From: Pseudomonas sp. PDM04
Lineage (GTDB): Bacteria > Pseudomonadota > Gammaproteobacteria > Pseudomonadales > Pseudomonadaceae
Assembly: GCF_014851765.1 (NCBI RefSeq)
Contig: NZ_JACVAI010000007.1
Coordinates: 186,001 to 250,000, forward strand
DNA length: 64,000 bases
Direction of reading: 5' to 3'
In this document: piece after piece, positions 26,482 to 35,194 of the stretch
Position numbering within the stretch: the stretch's first letter is position 1
Layout of the letters: each line of letters starts with the position of its first letter
Notes under the pieces: model-generated
What the model saw: the letters and a program-made list of their open reading frames with translations, nothing else
What the model was told of the DNA's origin: nothing
Databases searched by the model: none
Made by a program: the position numbers and the translations under genes

Positions 26482-27762
26482 TCAGAAGTAATACGGGAAT
26501 TTCAGGCTGAAGGAGAAGTCTGGCGCGTCCTCGGTCAGGCCAATGGCGAGTTGGGGAACGATCGTCAGGTTGTCGGTGGCCGCCAGGGTCATGCCGATGT
26601 TGAAGTTGGCGGAGTTGTAGTCGCTGTTGGTGATCGATTGCCAATCGCCGCCGTCCGGTTTGATCTTGCTCTTGCTGGCGAACTGGTCGGTGAACGAGAA
26701 CGACATGCTCATCTTCTCGTTCAGAGCGAAGGCGATGCCGGCGCCGATTTGCCAGGAGTCCCCCAGCTTCACGTCGCCCTTGACCTTGGAGCCGACCTGA
26801 GGGCTGATGTCGCTGAAGGAATCCTGCACGTTGTAGGTGTAGGCCAGGGTGCCGAACAGCACGGCCGGGTCGAACGTCTTGACCAGCGAGATGCCCGGGG
26901 TGATCGACCAGACACCGTTGCCGGTGGGCAGGTCCTCGGGAACGGCGAGGTTGTCGTTGTTCGGGTCTTCGACCAGCTTGATGCCGTAGGGGTCCTTGCC
27001 GGTGGGGGCCTTGACCCGCAGGGTAAAGACTGCGTCCGGCAGGTCGGCGGTCTCATCCAGAAACTTGTAGGCCACGCCAACGTTCACGTCGCCAATGGTC
27101 GGGTCGCGGGTGACGGTGGCGTCCGACGTCACCGGGCCTGCGCCACCGGCGCCACCGGAGGAGTACGTCGATTCGCGATAGACCACGGGGACGTTGATAT
27201 CGAATTGCCAGCGCTGTGCCAGGTTGTAGCGGGCGGTGAGGTCCAGGGTCCAGTTGTCCGCCTTGATCCGGTCGAGGTTGATGTTGCCGAGGAAAATCGA
27301 ATCCAGTGCCAGGAAGCCATTGAGCGTCAATGCGCGGGTATCGTAGTGGGTGTAGGTCAGGCCGGTCTCGACGCTGAACTTGCCGCCGCCGAAGAAGCCG
27401 CTGGCTTCGTCGTAGAGGTTGGAAACGCTTTGCGCCGGCTCGGAATCATCCTTGAGTGACTCGCCGTATGAACTGCCTGTGGTGCCGGGTGCGCCAGCGG
27501 CCACCGTCTGGCCACTGCGGGTGGTTTCGGCGGGGGATTTGGTCAGGCGTTTGGGAGCAGGCGTCGCCGGTGTCTCTTCCACCTGGCGGACGCGCTGCTC
27601 GAGGACCATCAACGCGTTCTGTTGTGCTTCGTAACGTTGCTTGAGCTCCATGAGTTCTTGTTTTAGTGCTTCTACCTGGGGGTCCGGTGCTGCGTACAAA
27701 AAGGTGGCCGGGGCCAGGCTACTCAGACAAACGACAACTTTGAACGTTGTAGATCGGTGCAT
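26482..27762 (-). CDS. fapF: Fap amyloid outer-membrane pore
   Basis: 426 residues. Signal peptide to about residue 25 (L-Y-A-A), then a coiled coil (V-E-A-L-K-Q-E-L-M-E-L-K, about 30-62). A Pro/Thr linker precedes a beta-barrel domain of about 300 residues ending in ...P-Y-Y-F with the C-terminal Phe expected for BAM insertion. FapF is known as a trimeric pore through which FapA, FapB, FapC and FapE leave the cell. Last gene of the operon. Confidence 0.93.
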   Translation of the reverse strand: MHRSTTFKVVVCLSSLAPATFLYAAPDPQVEALKQELMELKQRYEAQQNALMVLEQRVRQVEETPATPAPKRLTKSPAETTRSGQTVAAGAPGTTGSSYGESLKDDSEPAQSVSNLYDEASGFFGGGKFSVETGLTYTHYDTRALTLNGFLALDSIFLGNINLDRIKADNWTLDLTARYNLAQRWQFDINVPVVYRESTYSSGGAGGAGPVTSDATVTRDPTIGDVNVGVAYKFLDETADLPDAVFTLRVKAPTGKDPYGIKLVEDPNNDNLAVPEDLPTGNGVWSITPGISLVKTFDPAVLFGTLAYTYNVQDSFSDISPQVGSKVKGDVKLGDSWQIGAGIAFALNEKMSMSFSFTDQFASKSKIKPDGGDWQSITNSDYNSANFNIGMTLAATDNLTIVPQLAIGLTEDAPDFSFSLKFPYYF

Positions 27763-27809
27763 GGGTTTAGCCGTCCCTTCTGACTACATCTGATGAGACT
27801 GAGCGTAGA

Positions 27810-28550
27810 TCAAAATCCGATAGTGCGAAGACCTTTGAGCTGGTCCAGATTTCCGTTCAGCGCCGCGCCCGTGGGCACGTTGTCACGCATCACGACATTG
27901 AGCGACGTGATGTTGCGGACCTGGTTGCCACCACCCAGCAGCGTGGTGTTCTGCATCAGGCCACCCTGGGCCAGGCGTTGCATGGTGCTGCCCTGGTTGT
28001 GGTTGGCCACGATGTTGAGCTGCACGCCACTGCCGGTCGAGGAAACGCTCAGCGAACCCGCTTCATTGGCGCCCGACAACGTCGAGCCCGAGGCCAGTAC
28101 CTCGCCCTGTTGTTGCGTCACGGGTGCCTGGTTGCCCCGGGTGACGTTGATGCCGACATCGTTATAGGCGGTGTTGTTGTCGCCGGCGGCACGCACCACC
28201 TGAGTGACGCCGCCGGTGCTGTTGAGGCCGCCGCCGCCGGTCACGCTGCCGGTGCCTTGCGCGTTCGATGTGCCAGTGCCGTTTTCGTTGATCATTGACA
28301 CATAGAACTGAGGCTTGATGGTGTTTTGCTGGACGATCAGCGAGGAGGTGGCGCCGATTACCGAGCCATTGGCATTTTGCCAGGTGCTGGTCATGACAAT
28401 GCCGAAACTGACGATTCGTCCCGGCATCACGTAGCGGCCACGCAGGGTCGCCAGTTCCTGATCCTTCAGTTCGATGGGTTTGAATATCTCTGCCTGGATC
28501 GGCAGGCTGGCGGCCATGCAGACCACTGCTAGCCAGGTGGGCGTTTTCAT
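27810..28550 (-). CDS. fapE: Fap amyloid minor component
   Basis: 246 residues with a signal peptide (to about residue 20). The mature part is rich in Gly, Asn, Gln, Ser and Thr. It contains an R-G-R-Y-V-M-P-G-R-I-V-S-F-G-I segment near the start, which marks FapE. It is exported and is a minor fibre constituent in characterised strains. The ATG has GGGAG upstream. Confidence 0.92.
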   Translation of the reverse strand: MKTPTWLAVVCMAASLPIQAEIFKPIELKDQELATLRGRYVMPGRIVSFGIVMTSTWQNANGSVIGATSSLIVQQNTIKPQFYVSMINENGTGTSNAQGTGSVTGGGGLNSTGGVTQVVRAAGDNNTAYNDVGINVTRGNQAPVTQQQGEVLASGSTLSGANEAGSLSVSSTGSGVQLNIVANHNQGSTMQRLAQGGLMQNTTLLGGGNQVRNITSLNVVMRDNVPTGAALNGNLDQLKGLRTIGF

Positions 28551-28583
28551 TGGATGCTCCCGGAGCCTCGTGCTCCCTTATTA

Positions 28584-29264
28584 TTAGAAGAAGTCACTTC
28601 GGATGAAGCCGAAATCCAACAGCTCTGCGTCTTGCACAGGGTGGAAGCTGTCGATGCTTCTTTTGGCAGTCAAAGGCAGTGGCGGGTCGAGCAACGCGTT
28701 GGCTTTGTCATAACCCTGGCCGATGATGGCAAAGATGATGCCGTTCCAGCCTTTGACAAAGTCTTCGACTTTGTAGCGTTTGTGACCCAGTACCGGATCT
28801 CCGATGTACACCCAGTTCTTGTGGACTTTTTGCAGGACTACAAAATGCTTGTAGCCACGCACGTCCATGAGCACCACCACCGGAATCTTGATGTCGTTCA
28901 AGGTTTCCTGGGCGACCCGGTAGCCACGGGCGCGCATGCCGAGACTTTCCACGTAACGCTTCATGTCGAGCATGGAGAAGCCCTGGGTCCGGACCAGGTC
29001 CTGGTCTGCGTGGGCCAGCATGCCCTCGATGATCTGATCTTCATTCACGTCCAGCCAGTAGGCCTGACGCAGGATGGTTGCCAGCGCAGCGGCGCCGCAA
29101 CTGAAGTCGGTTTTCTGTTGCACCAGGTCGGCAAATTTACGCTCGCGTACGCTCTGGATCGGCTTGTAAACGACAGCGCCGCCCGGCAGGACGGACAGCG
29201 GCATTTGGGCAGCCTCGATCACACTGGCCACGCATAGCAATAATGCCAAGGCGATAATGCGCAT
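28584..29264 (-). CDS. fapD: Fap-linked C39-type cysteine protease
   Basis: 226 residues: signal peptide to about residue 19, then a C39-like peptidase domain with Cys56 (in T-D-F-S-C-G-A-A-A-L), His140 (in G-Y-K-H-F-V-V-L) and Asp156 (in Y-I-G-D-P-V-L-G). FapD is the presumed processing protease for Fap export. The ATG at 29264 (MRIIALALLL) is chosen because it begins the signal peptide; an in-frame start 21 codons upstream overlaps the end of fapC. Confidence 0.9.
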   Translation of the reverse strand: MRIIALALLLCVASVIEAAQMPLSVLPGGAVVYKPIQSVRERKFADLVQQKTDFSCGAAALATILRQAYWLDVNEDQIIEGMLAHADQDLVRTQGFSMLDMKRYVESLGMRARGYRVAQETLNDIKIPVVVLMDVRGYKHFVVLQKVHKNWVYIGDPVLGHKRYKVEDFVKGWNGIIFAIIGQGYDKANALLDPPLPLTAKRSIDSFHPVQDAELLDFGFIRSDFF

Positions 29265-29326
29265 GGTGGGACGCCTTCCGGTTGCGTTGAAGAAGGCCCC
29301 CGTCAGGGGGCCTCCGGAGACAGCCA

Positions 29327-30619
29327 TTAGAACGATTGGTTGGAGATGGCCAACGAGTTGCTTTGTTGGTTGCCTACACCCGCCGCCACGTTGACACCGA
29401 GGTTGCCGCTGCCACCATTGACCGAACCGCTCAGGGTTGCGGTGTTGGTCACAGGGTTAGCCCAGCCGATTGGAGTCAGCACCTGATAGGACACGGTGTT
29501 GCTCAGCTCGAACGCGCTGCTTTCGCTGTAGCTCTTCGTGATGTCTTTCGTCGAGGCGGACGATTTCTCGCCAGCTTTGGCGTACGAAGATTCAAACGAC
29601 TTGGTGAAGGAGGAGTCGTGCGAGTTCGTGTACGAAGAGTCGGTGGAGTTTTGGTTCGAGGTTTCCACTGAAGCATCAAGCGAGGCGGTCAGCGAACCTT
29701 CGGCGCTGCGGCTACGGGTCCGATCGCCATTGCCGTTGTTCCAGGTGACAGAACTGGCAGCATTCGCGGCAGCGGTCAGGTCAGCCGTAATGGAAGCAGC
29801 GCTGCTGGCACTCGAATCGGTGCTGGCGGAACCGCTGGAATCGTGGCTTTTTGATCCACTGGCATCAAAGGCGTTGGAGCCGCTGGCAGCCCAGTTGCTC
29901 GAAGCGCTCTTGTCTACGCTCAGGTTGGAGTCGTGACTGCGAGAGGACGTACCGCTGAGCGTGGTGGTCAACGTCACCGTATCCAGGCTGTAAGTCCGGT
30001 CGGCGTTGTTGTTCACGACCAGGCCAGGGCCGTTTTGATTGGCCGAGGCGGTTGCGGTTGCACTGCCCAGTGGCGAGTTGGAGTTGGCAATCGCCATGGT
30101 GTTTTTCTGTTGGTTCAGGTCGCCACCGGCAATGTTGATCCCCATGTTGCCGCTGCCACCGTTACCCGAGCCACTCATCACGGCAGAGTTGGTGGTGGAG
30201 TAGTTGTCGACCCGGTTGTTGTTGCTGTATTGCGTGACGTTGGCAGTGGCAGAAGCCGTGCCGAACACGAAGCTGTTATCCAGGCTCGAGTCCGAAGAGG
30301 CGTTGGCAATGGCCGCGGCATTATCCTGCTGGTTGCCGTTACCTGCAGCCACGTTGACACCGACGTTACCGCTGGCGCCCGAGGCCGAACTGCTCATCTC
30401 GGCTGAGTTTTGAGTGCCTTGGTTGAGGATGCGGTTGCCGGTGCTGGATTGGCTGTCGTTGGCATTGGCAGTGGCGTAGACAGGAATTTTCGTAGGTGGA
30501 GGGGTGTGGTTATTGCCGTTGTGGTGCCCACGGCGATCGTCCTGCCCAGCTTGTACAGCAACAGCCATGAGCGCAGCAATTGCGAAAACCAGAGGCTTGA
30601 GTGCCATCGAAGGTTTCAT
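29327..30619 (-). CDS. fapC: Fap major amyloid subunit
   Basis: 430 residues. Signal peptide to about residue 24, then three imperfect amyloid repeats: R1 about 70-107, R2 about 143-181, R3 about 392-429. Each carries (S)G-N-x-G-V/I-N-V/I-A-x-G-x-x-N-Q-Q and A-I-A/S-N. Linker L1 is about 35 residues; L2 is about 210 residues and very rich in Ser, with many S-H-D-S and S-S-Y steps. The mature protein contains no cysteine. FapC forms the extracellular fibre core. GGAGA precedes the ATG. Confidence 0.93.
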   Translation of the reverse strand: MKPSMALKPLVFAIAALMAVAVQAGQDDRRGHHNGNNHTPPPTKIPVYATANANDSQSSTGNRILNQGTQNSAEMSSSASGASGNVGVNVAAGNGNQQDNAAAIANASSDSSLDNSFVFGTASATANVTQYSNNNRVDNYSTTNSAVMSGSGNGGSGNMGINIAGGDLNQQKNTMAIANSNSPLGSATATASANQNGPGLVVNNNADRTYSLDTVTLTTTLSGTSSRSHDSNLSVDKSASSNWAASGSNAFDASGSKSHDSSGSASTDSSASSAASITADLTAAANAASSVTWNNGNGDRTRSRSAEGSLTASLDASVETSNQNSTDSSYTNSHDSSFTKSFESSYAKAGEKSSASTKDITKSYSESSAFELSNTVSYQVLTPIGWANPVTNTATLSGSVNGGSGNLGVNVAAGVGNQQSNSLAISNQSF

Positions 30620-30670
30620 GGTGATTCTCCGTACTTGTTTTAGGTTAAGTGTTGTTTTTACCTGTTGGGG

Positions 30671-31243
30671 TCAATCCGCGACCCGTACGCTGAAGGTGTT
30701 GGCCATTCGGTTTCCCACCCCTGCGCTCTGGTTCAACTGAATGACTCCGCGGCTCCCGGTGAAAGCCTGGTCGCTGGTAGCGACCTGGCGAGAGCCTGGT
30801 GTGGAGTCAGTTGGACCGGAGTTGTTGAGCAGCGCCACGTTCTGTTGCATGAGGACGCTGTCGTCGAGACTTTGTGGCTGGGCACTGAGGGTGATGTGCA
30901 GTGCGTTGGCTTGTTGAGTGCTGGCCCCGGCGCTCTGGTTGACGCCCAGTACGCCGTTGCCGTTGCTGAAGGAGTTGCCCTGGATGCTGGCCCGGGCGTC
31001 GATCCCGGGGTTCATTTGCGATTGCAGCCGTTGGCGAATCTGCGTCGTGGCGTTGGCGTCGTGGCCAATGGCAATGGCCCGGGCATTGGCCTGTTGCTGT
31101 AGATCACCGGCCGCCTGGTTGACCGCGAAGTTGCCCTGGTAGCGCGTCCCCGAATTGTCGATGCTGGCGTCGTCGACGACCGGGGATTGGGCAAAGGTCG
31201 ATGCACTGCAAAGCAGGGACAGGATCAGCAGCGTGCGATTCAT
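30671..31243 (-). CDS. fapB: Fap amyloid nucleator / minor subunit
   Basis: 190 residues: signal peptide to about residue 19, then three Gln/Asn repeats with the pattern G-x-x-x-V/L-N-Q-A/S-A-G and Q-A-N (about 34-60, 95-120 and 164-188). FapB is thought to nucleate FapC polymerisation. It starts one base after the fapA stop. Confidence 0.92.
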   Translation of the reverse strand: MNRTLLILSLLCSASTFAQSPVVDDASIDNSGTRYQGNFAVNQAAGDLQQQANARAIAIGHDANATTQIRQRLQSQMNPGIDARASIQGNSFSNGNGVLGVNQSAGASTQQANALHITLSAQPQSLDDSVLMQQNVALLNNSGPTDSTPGSRQVATSDQAFTGSRGVIQLNQSAGVGNRMANTFSVRVAD

Positions 31244-31244
31244 C

Positions 31245-31682
31245 TCAACGGTCTCCCGTGATGATTTTCAGAGCACCCATGCCTTGCTGGACGCTGGAAT
31301 TGACCATGTTGGCGATGCCGTTGCCAGCCCCGGTCGAACGTCCGGCGGGTTGATTGGCCAACTGGTTCTGCGTGCTGATATTGCCGCCCATGTTGTTGGC
31401 GCCCAGATTGACCAGGCGGGTGATGCCTGCACCGCTGGCGACGTTGGCGAAGTCGCCGTCACTCAATTCGTTGGTTTGCTGAAGAACATACTGGGAAGGG
31501 TTAGCGTTGACGGTCGTGGGGTTCGGGTCGGGAGCCACCGGTGCCCGGGTGGCCATGCGTGGTTGCACGTCACGTTTGATCACGATGATGCCGTTGTCAG
31601 CCTGGGCAGTCAGGCTGAGGGTAGAGCCCAGTGCGCATCCGGCCAGCAGCAGGCTGAAGATGCCTCTATCAAACTTCCCCAC
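31245..31682 (-). CDS. fapA: Fap operon first gene, chaperone-like FapA
   Basis: 145 residues from a GTG at 31682 (AAGGA about 8 bases upstream). An open frame continues to 31886, but the GTG starts exactly at the signal peptide. The leader V-G-K-F-D-R-G-I-F-S-L-L-L-A-G-C is ambiguous: L-A-G-C looks like a lipobox, while A-Q-A further on fits signal peptidase I. The mature part is Asn/Gln/Gly-rich with N-L-G-A-N-N-M-G-G-N. FapA is known to influence fibre subunit balance. Confidence 0.85.
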   Translation of the reverse strand: MGKFDRGIFSLLLAGCALGSTLSLTAQADNGIIVIKRDVQPRMATRAPVAPDPNPTTVNANPSQYVLQQTNELSDGDFANVASGAGITRLVNLGANNMGGNISTQNQLANQPAGRSTGAGNGIANMVNSSVQQGMGALKIITGDR

Positions 31683-32012
31683 GGCGCAATTCCTTCTGTA
31701 GTTGGATCGCTGGCCCGAACGAGCGTTGCGAAGGAGAGAGCAGAAGCTGTGCCGAGTTTGGTTTTTCTTTTCAAAACAAGAGGTTGGATTTAGTAATTCG
31801 AGAGAGGGAGGAACGTATGTAACGTCGTTGAGACAAAGGTGCGGGGAGACCTCGTCAATACGGGCGGTATTGCTCGTCAAGGTCAAAGCAGGCAGGTTGT
31901 ATCAGTGGCGCAACAAATCTTCTGTGGAACGCCTTGACCGCTCTGATTCGCGGGTTTGCGTGGGGTCGTGTGTTACAGGAATGGACGCTTTTGCGCGGAT
32001 CGGGCGTCCGGC
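31683..32012 (-). promoter_or_regulatory. fapA control region with sigma-54 promoter candidate
   Basis: On the minus strand CGGCAC-N6-CTGCT gives GG at 31753-31752 and GC at 31741-31740, an exact GG-N10-GC spacing as in sigma-54 promoters. Transcription would start near 31729, leaving a leader of about 47 bases before fapA. About 110 bases further upstream CAATAC-GGGCG-GTATTG (31856-31872) is a perfect inverted repeat suitable for an activator dimer. An AT-rich tract lies between. The rest of the gap shows no gene. Confidence 0.6.
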
Positions 32013-32537
32013 TCAGGTCTTGAGCAAGCGCTGCACAGCATCGAAGGCTGCGTCCTTGCGCTCTTTCCAGTCGCCTTGCAGCACCTGAAAGGGCTGCCGG
32101 TGAAGGTCCAGCCATTGGCGGCCGGCCTGGAAAAATGCCTGGCGTTCGGCCAGTTGCGGTTGGCAGCGCTGCCCGTCGTCATGCCAGTCCACGGTTTCAG
32201 GGCTCAACAGCAGATGCAGGTCATAATGCCGCTCTCGCAAGGCTTGCTCGATCCAGTCGGGGCAGTCGCCGAACAGCGTGCGGCTCCACAGGATGTTGCT
32301 CAGCAGATGGGTGTCGAGAATCAGCAGTGACGGTCGTTTGGCCCGTGCCTCATCCTCCCAGGCCAGCTGGCCATGTGCTATTGATGCAATATCATCGTAG
32401 CAGGTTTCGCGGGCGTGTCTCTCGATAAAATACCGAACGTACTCTTCGACCACTATGCCGCCAAAATTGGCGTGAATCTCACCCGCAAGCCAGCTTTTGC
32501 CGCTCGATTCCGGCCCTGTCAGCACCAAGACTTTCAT
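32013..32537 (-). CDS. NadR-like ribosylnicotinamide kinase
   Basis: 174 residues. The P-loop G-P-E-S-S-G-K-S opens the protein, followed by E-E-Y-V-R-Y, I-L-D-T-H-L-L-S-N and the L-L-S-P-E-T-V/D-W-x-x-D-G-Q-R lid segment of the NadR C-terminal kinase domain. It phosphorylates nicotinamide riboside to NMN. There is no NMN adenylyltransferase or repressor part. The ATG overlaps the pnuC stop as ATGA, so uptake and trapping of the riboside are translationally coupled. Confidence 0.87.
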   Translation of the reverse strand: MKVLVLTGPESSGKSWLAGEIHANFGGIVVEEYVRYFIERHARETCYDDIASIAHGQLAWEDEARAKRPSLLILDTHLLSNILWSRTLFGDCPDWIEQALRERHYDLHLLLSPETVDWHDDGQRCQPQLAERQAFFQAGRQWLDLHRQPFQVLQGDWKERKDAAFDAVQRLLKT

Positions 32538-33097
32538 GGGCACAGCAGCGGGTCGCTGCGCCAGGTGCGCCAGCCTTGAATGGCCAGCACGGTGAAAACG
32601 CCATACAGGGCGGCCGTCAGGTACATCCCCTTATAGATGAACAGACCGACGAAAATACAATCCAGGACGATCCACAGCGGCCAGCACTGCAAGCGCTTTT
32701 GCGCCATCCAGAATTGCGCCACCAGGCTGAAGGCGGTGAGGGCGGCATCGAGCCAGGGTTGGGCGGCGTCGGTCCAGTGGGCCATGGCCGCTCCCAGCAA
32801 CAGACTGCCCATCGCGCCGAGGGTCAGGCCGGTCGCCAGCGCCCGCGCGCCCAGCCGGCTGACATCACGCCCCTGATGCTCGTGGCCGGCGCGGGTCCAC
32901 TGCCACCAGCCGTAGAGTTGCAGCGCGGCGTAGATCACTTGCAGCAGCATGTCCGAATACAGCTTCACCTCGAAAAAGATCCAGCTGTAGAGCAGCACCA
33001 TGATCAGGCCGATCGGCCAGCACCAGGGGTTCTGTCTGACCGTCAGCCAGACGGCGATCACGCCGAGGGTGGCGGCAAACAGTTCAAGCCCGGACAT
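32534..33097 (-). CDS. pnuC: Nicotinamide riboside transporter PnuC
   Basis: 187 residues with about seven membrane helices. Recognised blocks are R-Q-N-P-W-C-W-P-I-G near the start, Y-G-W-W-Q-W in the middle and W-P-L-W-I-V-L-D with I-Y-K-G-M-Y-L-T-A near the end. The W-Q-W and W-x-W residues line the substrate path in PnuC. Facilitated diffusion is driven by the downstream kinase. Confidence 0.92.
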   Translation of the reverse strand: MSGLELFAATLGVIAVWLTVRQNPWCWPIGLIMVLLYSWIFFEVKLYSDMLLQVIYAALQLYGWWQWTRAGHEHQGRDVSRLGARALATGLTLGAMGSLLLGAAMAHWTDAAQPWLDAALTAFSLVAQFWMAQKRLQCWPLWIVLDCIFVGLFIYKGMYLTAALYGVFTVLAIQGWRTWRSDPLLCP

Positions 33098-33150
33098 GTA
33101 GGAACCCTGGAGGCAAAAGAGAGGGAGGCGGATTGTACCGGCAGCGGCAG

Positions 33151-33235
33151 GTGGGAGCGAGCCTGCTCGCGATGGCGGAGGGTCAGGCGCCTATGCTGCC
33201 GGTGCCTGCCTCATCGCGAGCAGGCCTGCTCCCAC
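33151..33235. repeat. REP pair (inverted)
   Basis: GTGGGAGCGAGCCTGCTCGC and CGCGAGCAGGCCTGCTCCCAC flank a 45-base spacer in the gap between pnuC and the chemoreceptor gene. Confidence 0.8.
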
Positions 33236-33263
33236 TGTTGAACGTGCCGTTGCCGTGCGCTGT

Positions 33264-34898
33264 TTACACCCGGAACTGCTTGAGCAGCCCGTTCAGTTGC
33301 TCGCTCAGGTCCTTGAGTCGAACGCTGGCCACGCTCGACTGTTCTGCCGCCACTGCAGTGCTGTGGGACAAGCCGGCTGCCTGGGTGACGTTCTGATTGA
33401 TGTCCTCGACCACGTGGGCCTGTTGCAGGGTCGCGCTGGCGATGGAAGTGTTCAGGCCGTTGAGATTGCGCAATGCCTGACCGATGGCGTTCAGGCTCGC
33501 ACCGGCCAGGCCGGCTTGCTCGATGGTTAGCTGGGAGGCACGGCTGCTGTCGCCAATGACTTTGACCGCTGCTTCGGAATGGCTTTGCAGACGTTCGATC
33601 ATCGACTGGATTTCAGCAGTGGACTTCTGCGTGCGCTGAGCCAGCAGGCGTACTTCGTCAGCCACGACGGCAAATCCGCGCCCCTGTTCGCCCGCCCGGG
33701 CAGCCTCGATGGCGGCGTTGAGCGCCAGCAGGTTGGTCTGCTCGGCAATGGAGCGGATCACCTCCAGCACGCTGCCGATCTGGGTGCTCTCGGTCGCCAG
33801 GGTGCGGATGACCTCCACGGCCTGATCAATGGTGGACGACAACTTGTCGATCTGTTCCAGGCTGCTGTCGATGTTGACCTGGCCCTGTTGCGCCTGGGAT
33901 TCGGCATCGCGCATTTCGCTCGCGGCCTGCTCGGCGTTCTTCGCCACATCCTGTACGCCGTAGGTGACTTCATTGATCGCGGTGGCCACCAGCTCCATCT
34001 GCTGGGACTGCTGCTGGCTGCGTTGCTGGGCCTGGGCGGCATCGTTGCCCAGTTCGCTGGACGACTGGCCCAGGGCACTGGCGGAAACTTGCAACTGACT
34101 GATCACGCCGCGCAGTTTGGCGGTAAAGGCGTTGAAGTGATGGGCCAGTTGCGTGACTTCGTCCTGGCCGTGGGTGTCGAGGCTGCGGGTCAGGTCGCTT
34201 TCGCCGCTGGCAATGTTGGCCATGGCATTCACGGTTTCCTGAAGGGGCCGCACGATGCTGCGGGCGATCAGGATCACCAGCAACGCCATGATGGCGGCAA
34301 TCCCCAGGCCAACGCCCGAAGCTTTCCACACCTGGGCCATGAATTCGGCCTGGGTGTCGTCGATGTACACGCCCGAACCGATCACCCAGCCCCAGGGTTC
34401 GAACAGTTTGACGTAGGAGGTTTTCTCCACGGGATCGCTGGCGCCGGGCTTCGGCCAGCGATAGTCGATCGCACCGGCGCCCTTGGCCTTGGCCAAAGCC
34501 ACCATTTCATTGAAGACGGCAAACCCGTCGGGATCGCGGATGGCAGAAAGGTTCTGGCCATCGAGCTTCTGGTTGACCGGGTGCATGATCATCACGGGCG
34601 TGAGGTCGTTGATCCAGAAATACTCGTTCTGGTCATAACGCAGGCCACGAACGGCGCTCAACGCTTGCTTCTGTGCGGCTTCGCGGGTGAGTGTGCCGGC
34701 GGTTTCCAGGCCGTGGTAGTACGTCAGAATACCGCTTGCGGTTTGCACGACGTGTTGGGTTTTCTGCGCCTTGGCGTGATAGAGGTCATCGTGAATCTGC
34801 TTGAGCATCAACACGCCGAGCGTCAAGAGCATCATGACGGCTACGACCAAGATGAGCCACAAGCGGCGGCTGATCGACATACTGCGCAAGCTGTTCAT
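33264..34898 (-). CDS. Methyl-accepting chemotaxis protein with Cache sensor
   Basis: 544 residues. Transmembrane helix 1 is about 13-32. A single Cache domain follows (about 35-185; Y-F-W-I-N-D, M-H-P, G-W-V-I-G-S-G-V-Y-I-D-D), then helix 2 (about 195-215), HAMP, and the signalling domain with E-Q-T-N-L-L-A-L-N-A-A-I-E-A-A-R-A-G-E-Q-G-R-G-F-A-V-V-A at its tip. The M-H-P-x-x and Y-I-D-D Cache type is common in receptors for small organic acids; the P. aeruginosa malate receptor PA2652 has this build. The ligand here is inferred only. Confidence 0.9.
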   Translation of the reverse strand: MNSLRSMSISRRLWLILVVAVMMLLTLGVLMLKQIHDDLYHAKAQKTQHVVQTASGILTYYHGLETAGTLTREAAQKQALSAVRGLRYDQNEYFWINDLTPVMIMHPVNQKLDGQNLSAIRDPDGFAVFNEMVALAKAKGAGAIDYRWPKPGASDPVEKTSYVKLFEPWGWVIGSGVYIDDTQAEFMAQVWKASGVGLGIAAIMALLVILIARSIVRPLQETVNAMANIASGESDLTRSLDTHGQDEVTQLAHHFNAFTAKLRGVISQLQVSASALGQSSSELGNDAAQAQQRSQQQSQQMELVATAINEVTYGVQDVAKNAEQAASEMRDAESQAQQGQVNIDSSLEQIDKLSSTIDQAVEVIRTLATESTQIGSVLEVIRSIAEQTNLLALNAAIEAARAGEQGRGFAVVADEVRLLAQRTQKSTAEIQSMIERLQSHSEAAVKVIGDSSRASQLTIEQAGLAGASLNAIGQALRNLNGLNTSIASATLQQAHVVEDINQNVTQAAGLSHSTAVAAEQSSVASVRLKDLSEQLNGLLKQFRV

Positions 34899-35194
34899 AG
34901 CACTGTCACTCCGGTGTTTTTCTTCTTGTAATAAATGATCGCCAGAATCTCATCACACTTTGTCGATCGGGCATATCCGACCCAAGTCCAATAACGTGGC
35001 AGCGTTATCGAGGCTTGTCTGATAGGATTTCGGCCCCGCACGGAAAAACCTGAATTCAAGCTGATTTTTCACGGATTTTTTACGGCTCCGTCGCGATTCT
35101 GTGCGCGCGGACTTCCAACCGCGCTGATTACAGTCAACGTTTTGCAATAAATACTATCGAAGCATGCCGTCGCGCATCGCTTCCTGGGGGATTG
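34899..35194. promoter_or_regulatory. Divergent control region between the chemoreceptor gene and uppP
   Basis: A 296-base gap. ATAACG-N6-CGTTAT (34991-35008) is a perfect inverted repeat about 93 bases before the chemoreceptor start. No other structure was seen. Confidence 0.3.

Noticed and set aside
31757..31855. IHF site between the fap inverted repeat and promoter
   Set aside because: The best match, in CAAGAGGTTGGAT, has at least two mismatches to the consensus. The AT-rich tract is real but does not prove IHF binding.
31683..31886. Extended fapA frame starting at 31886
   Set aside because: It would place 68 non-signal residues, with several Cys, before a clear signal peptide, and it covers the promoter candidate. 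The GTG at 31682 fits better.
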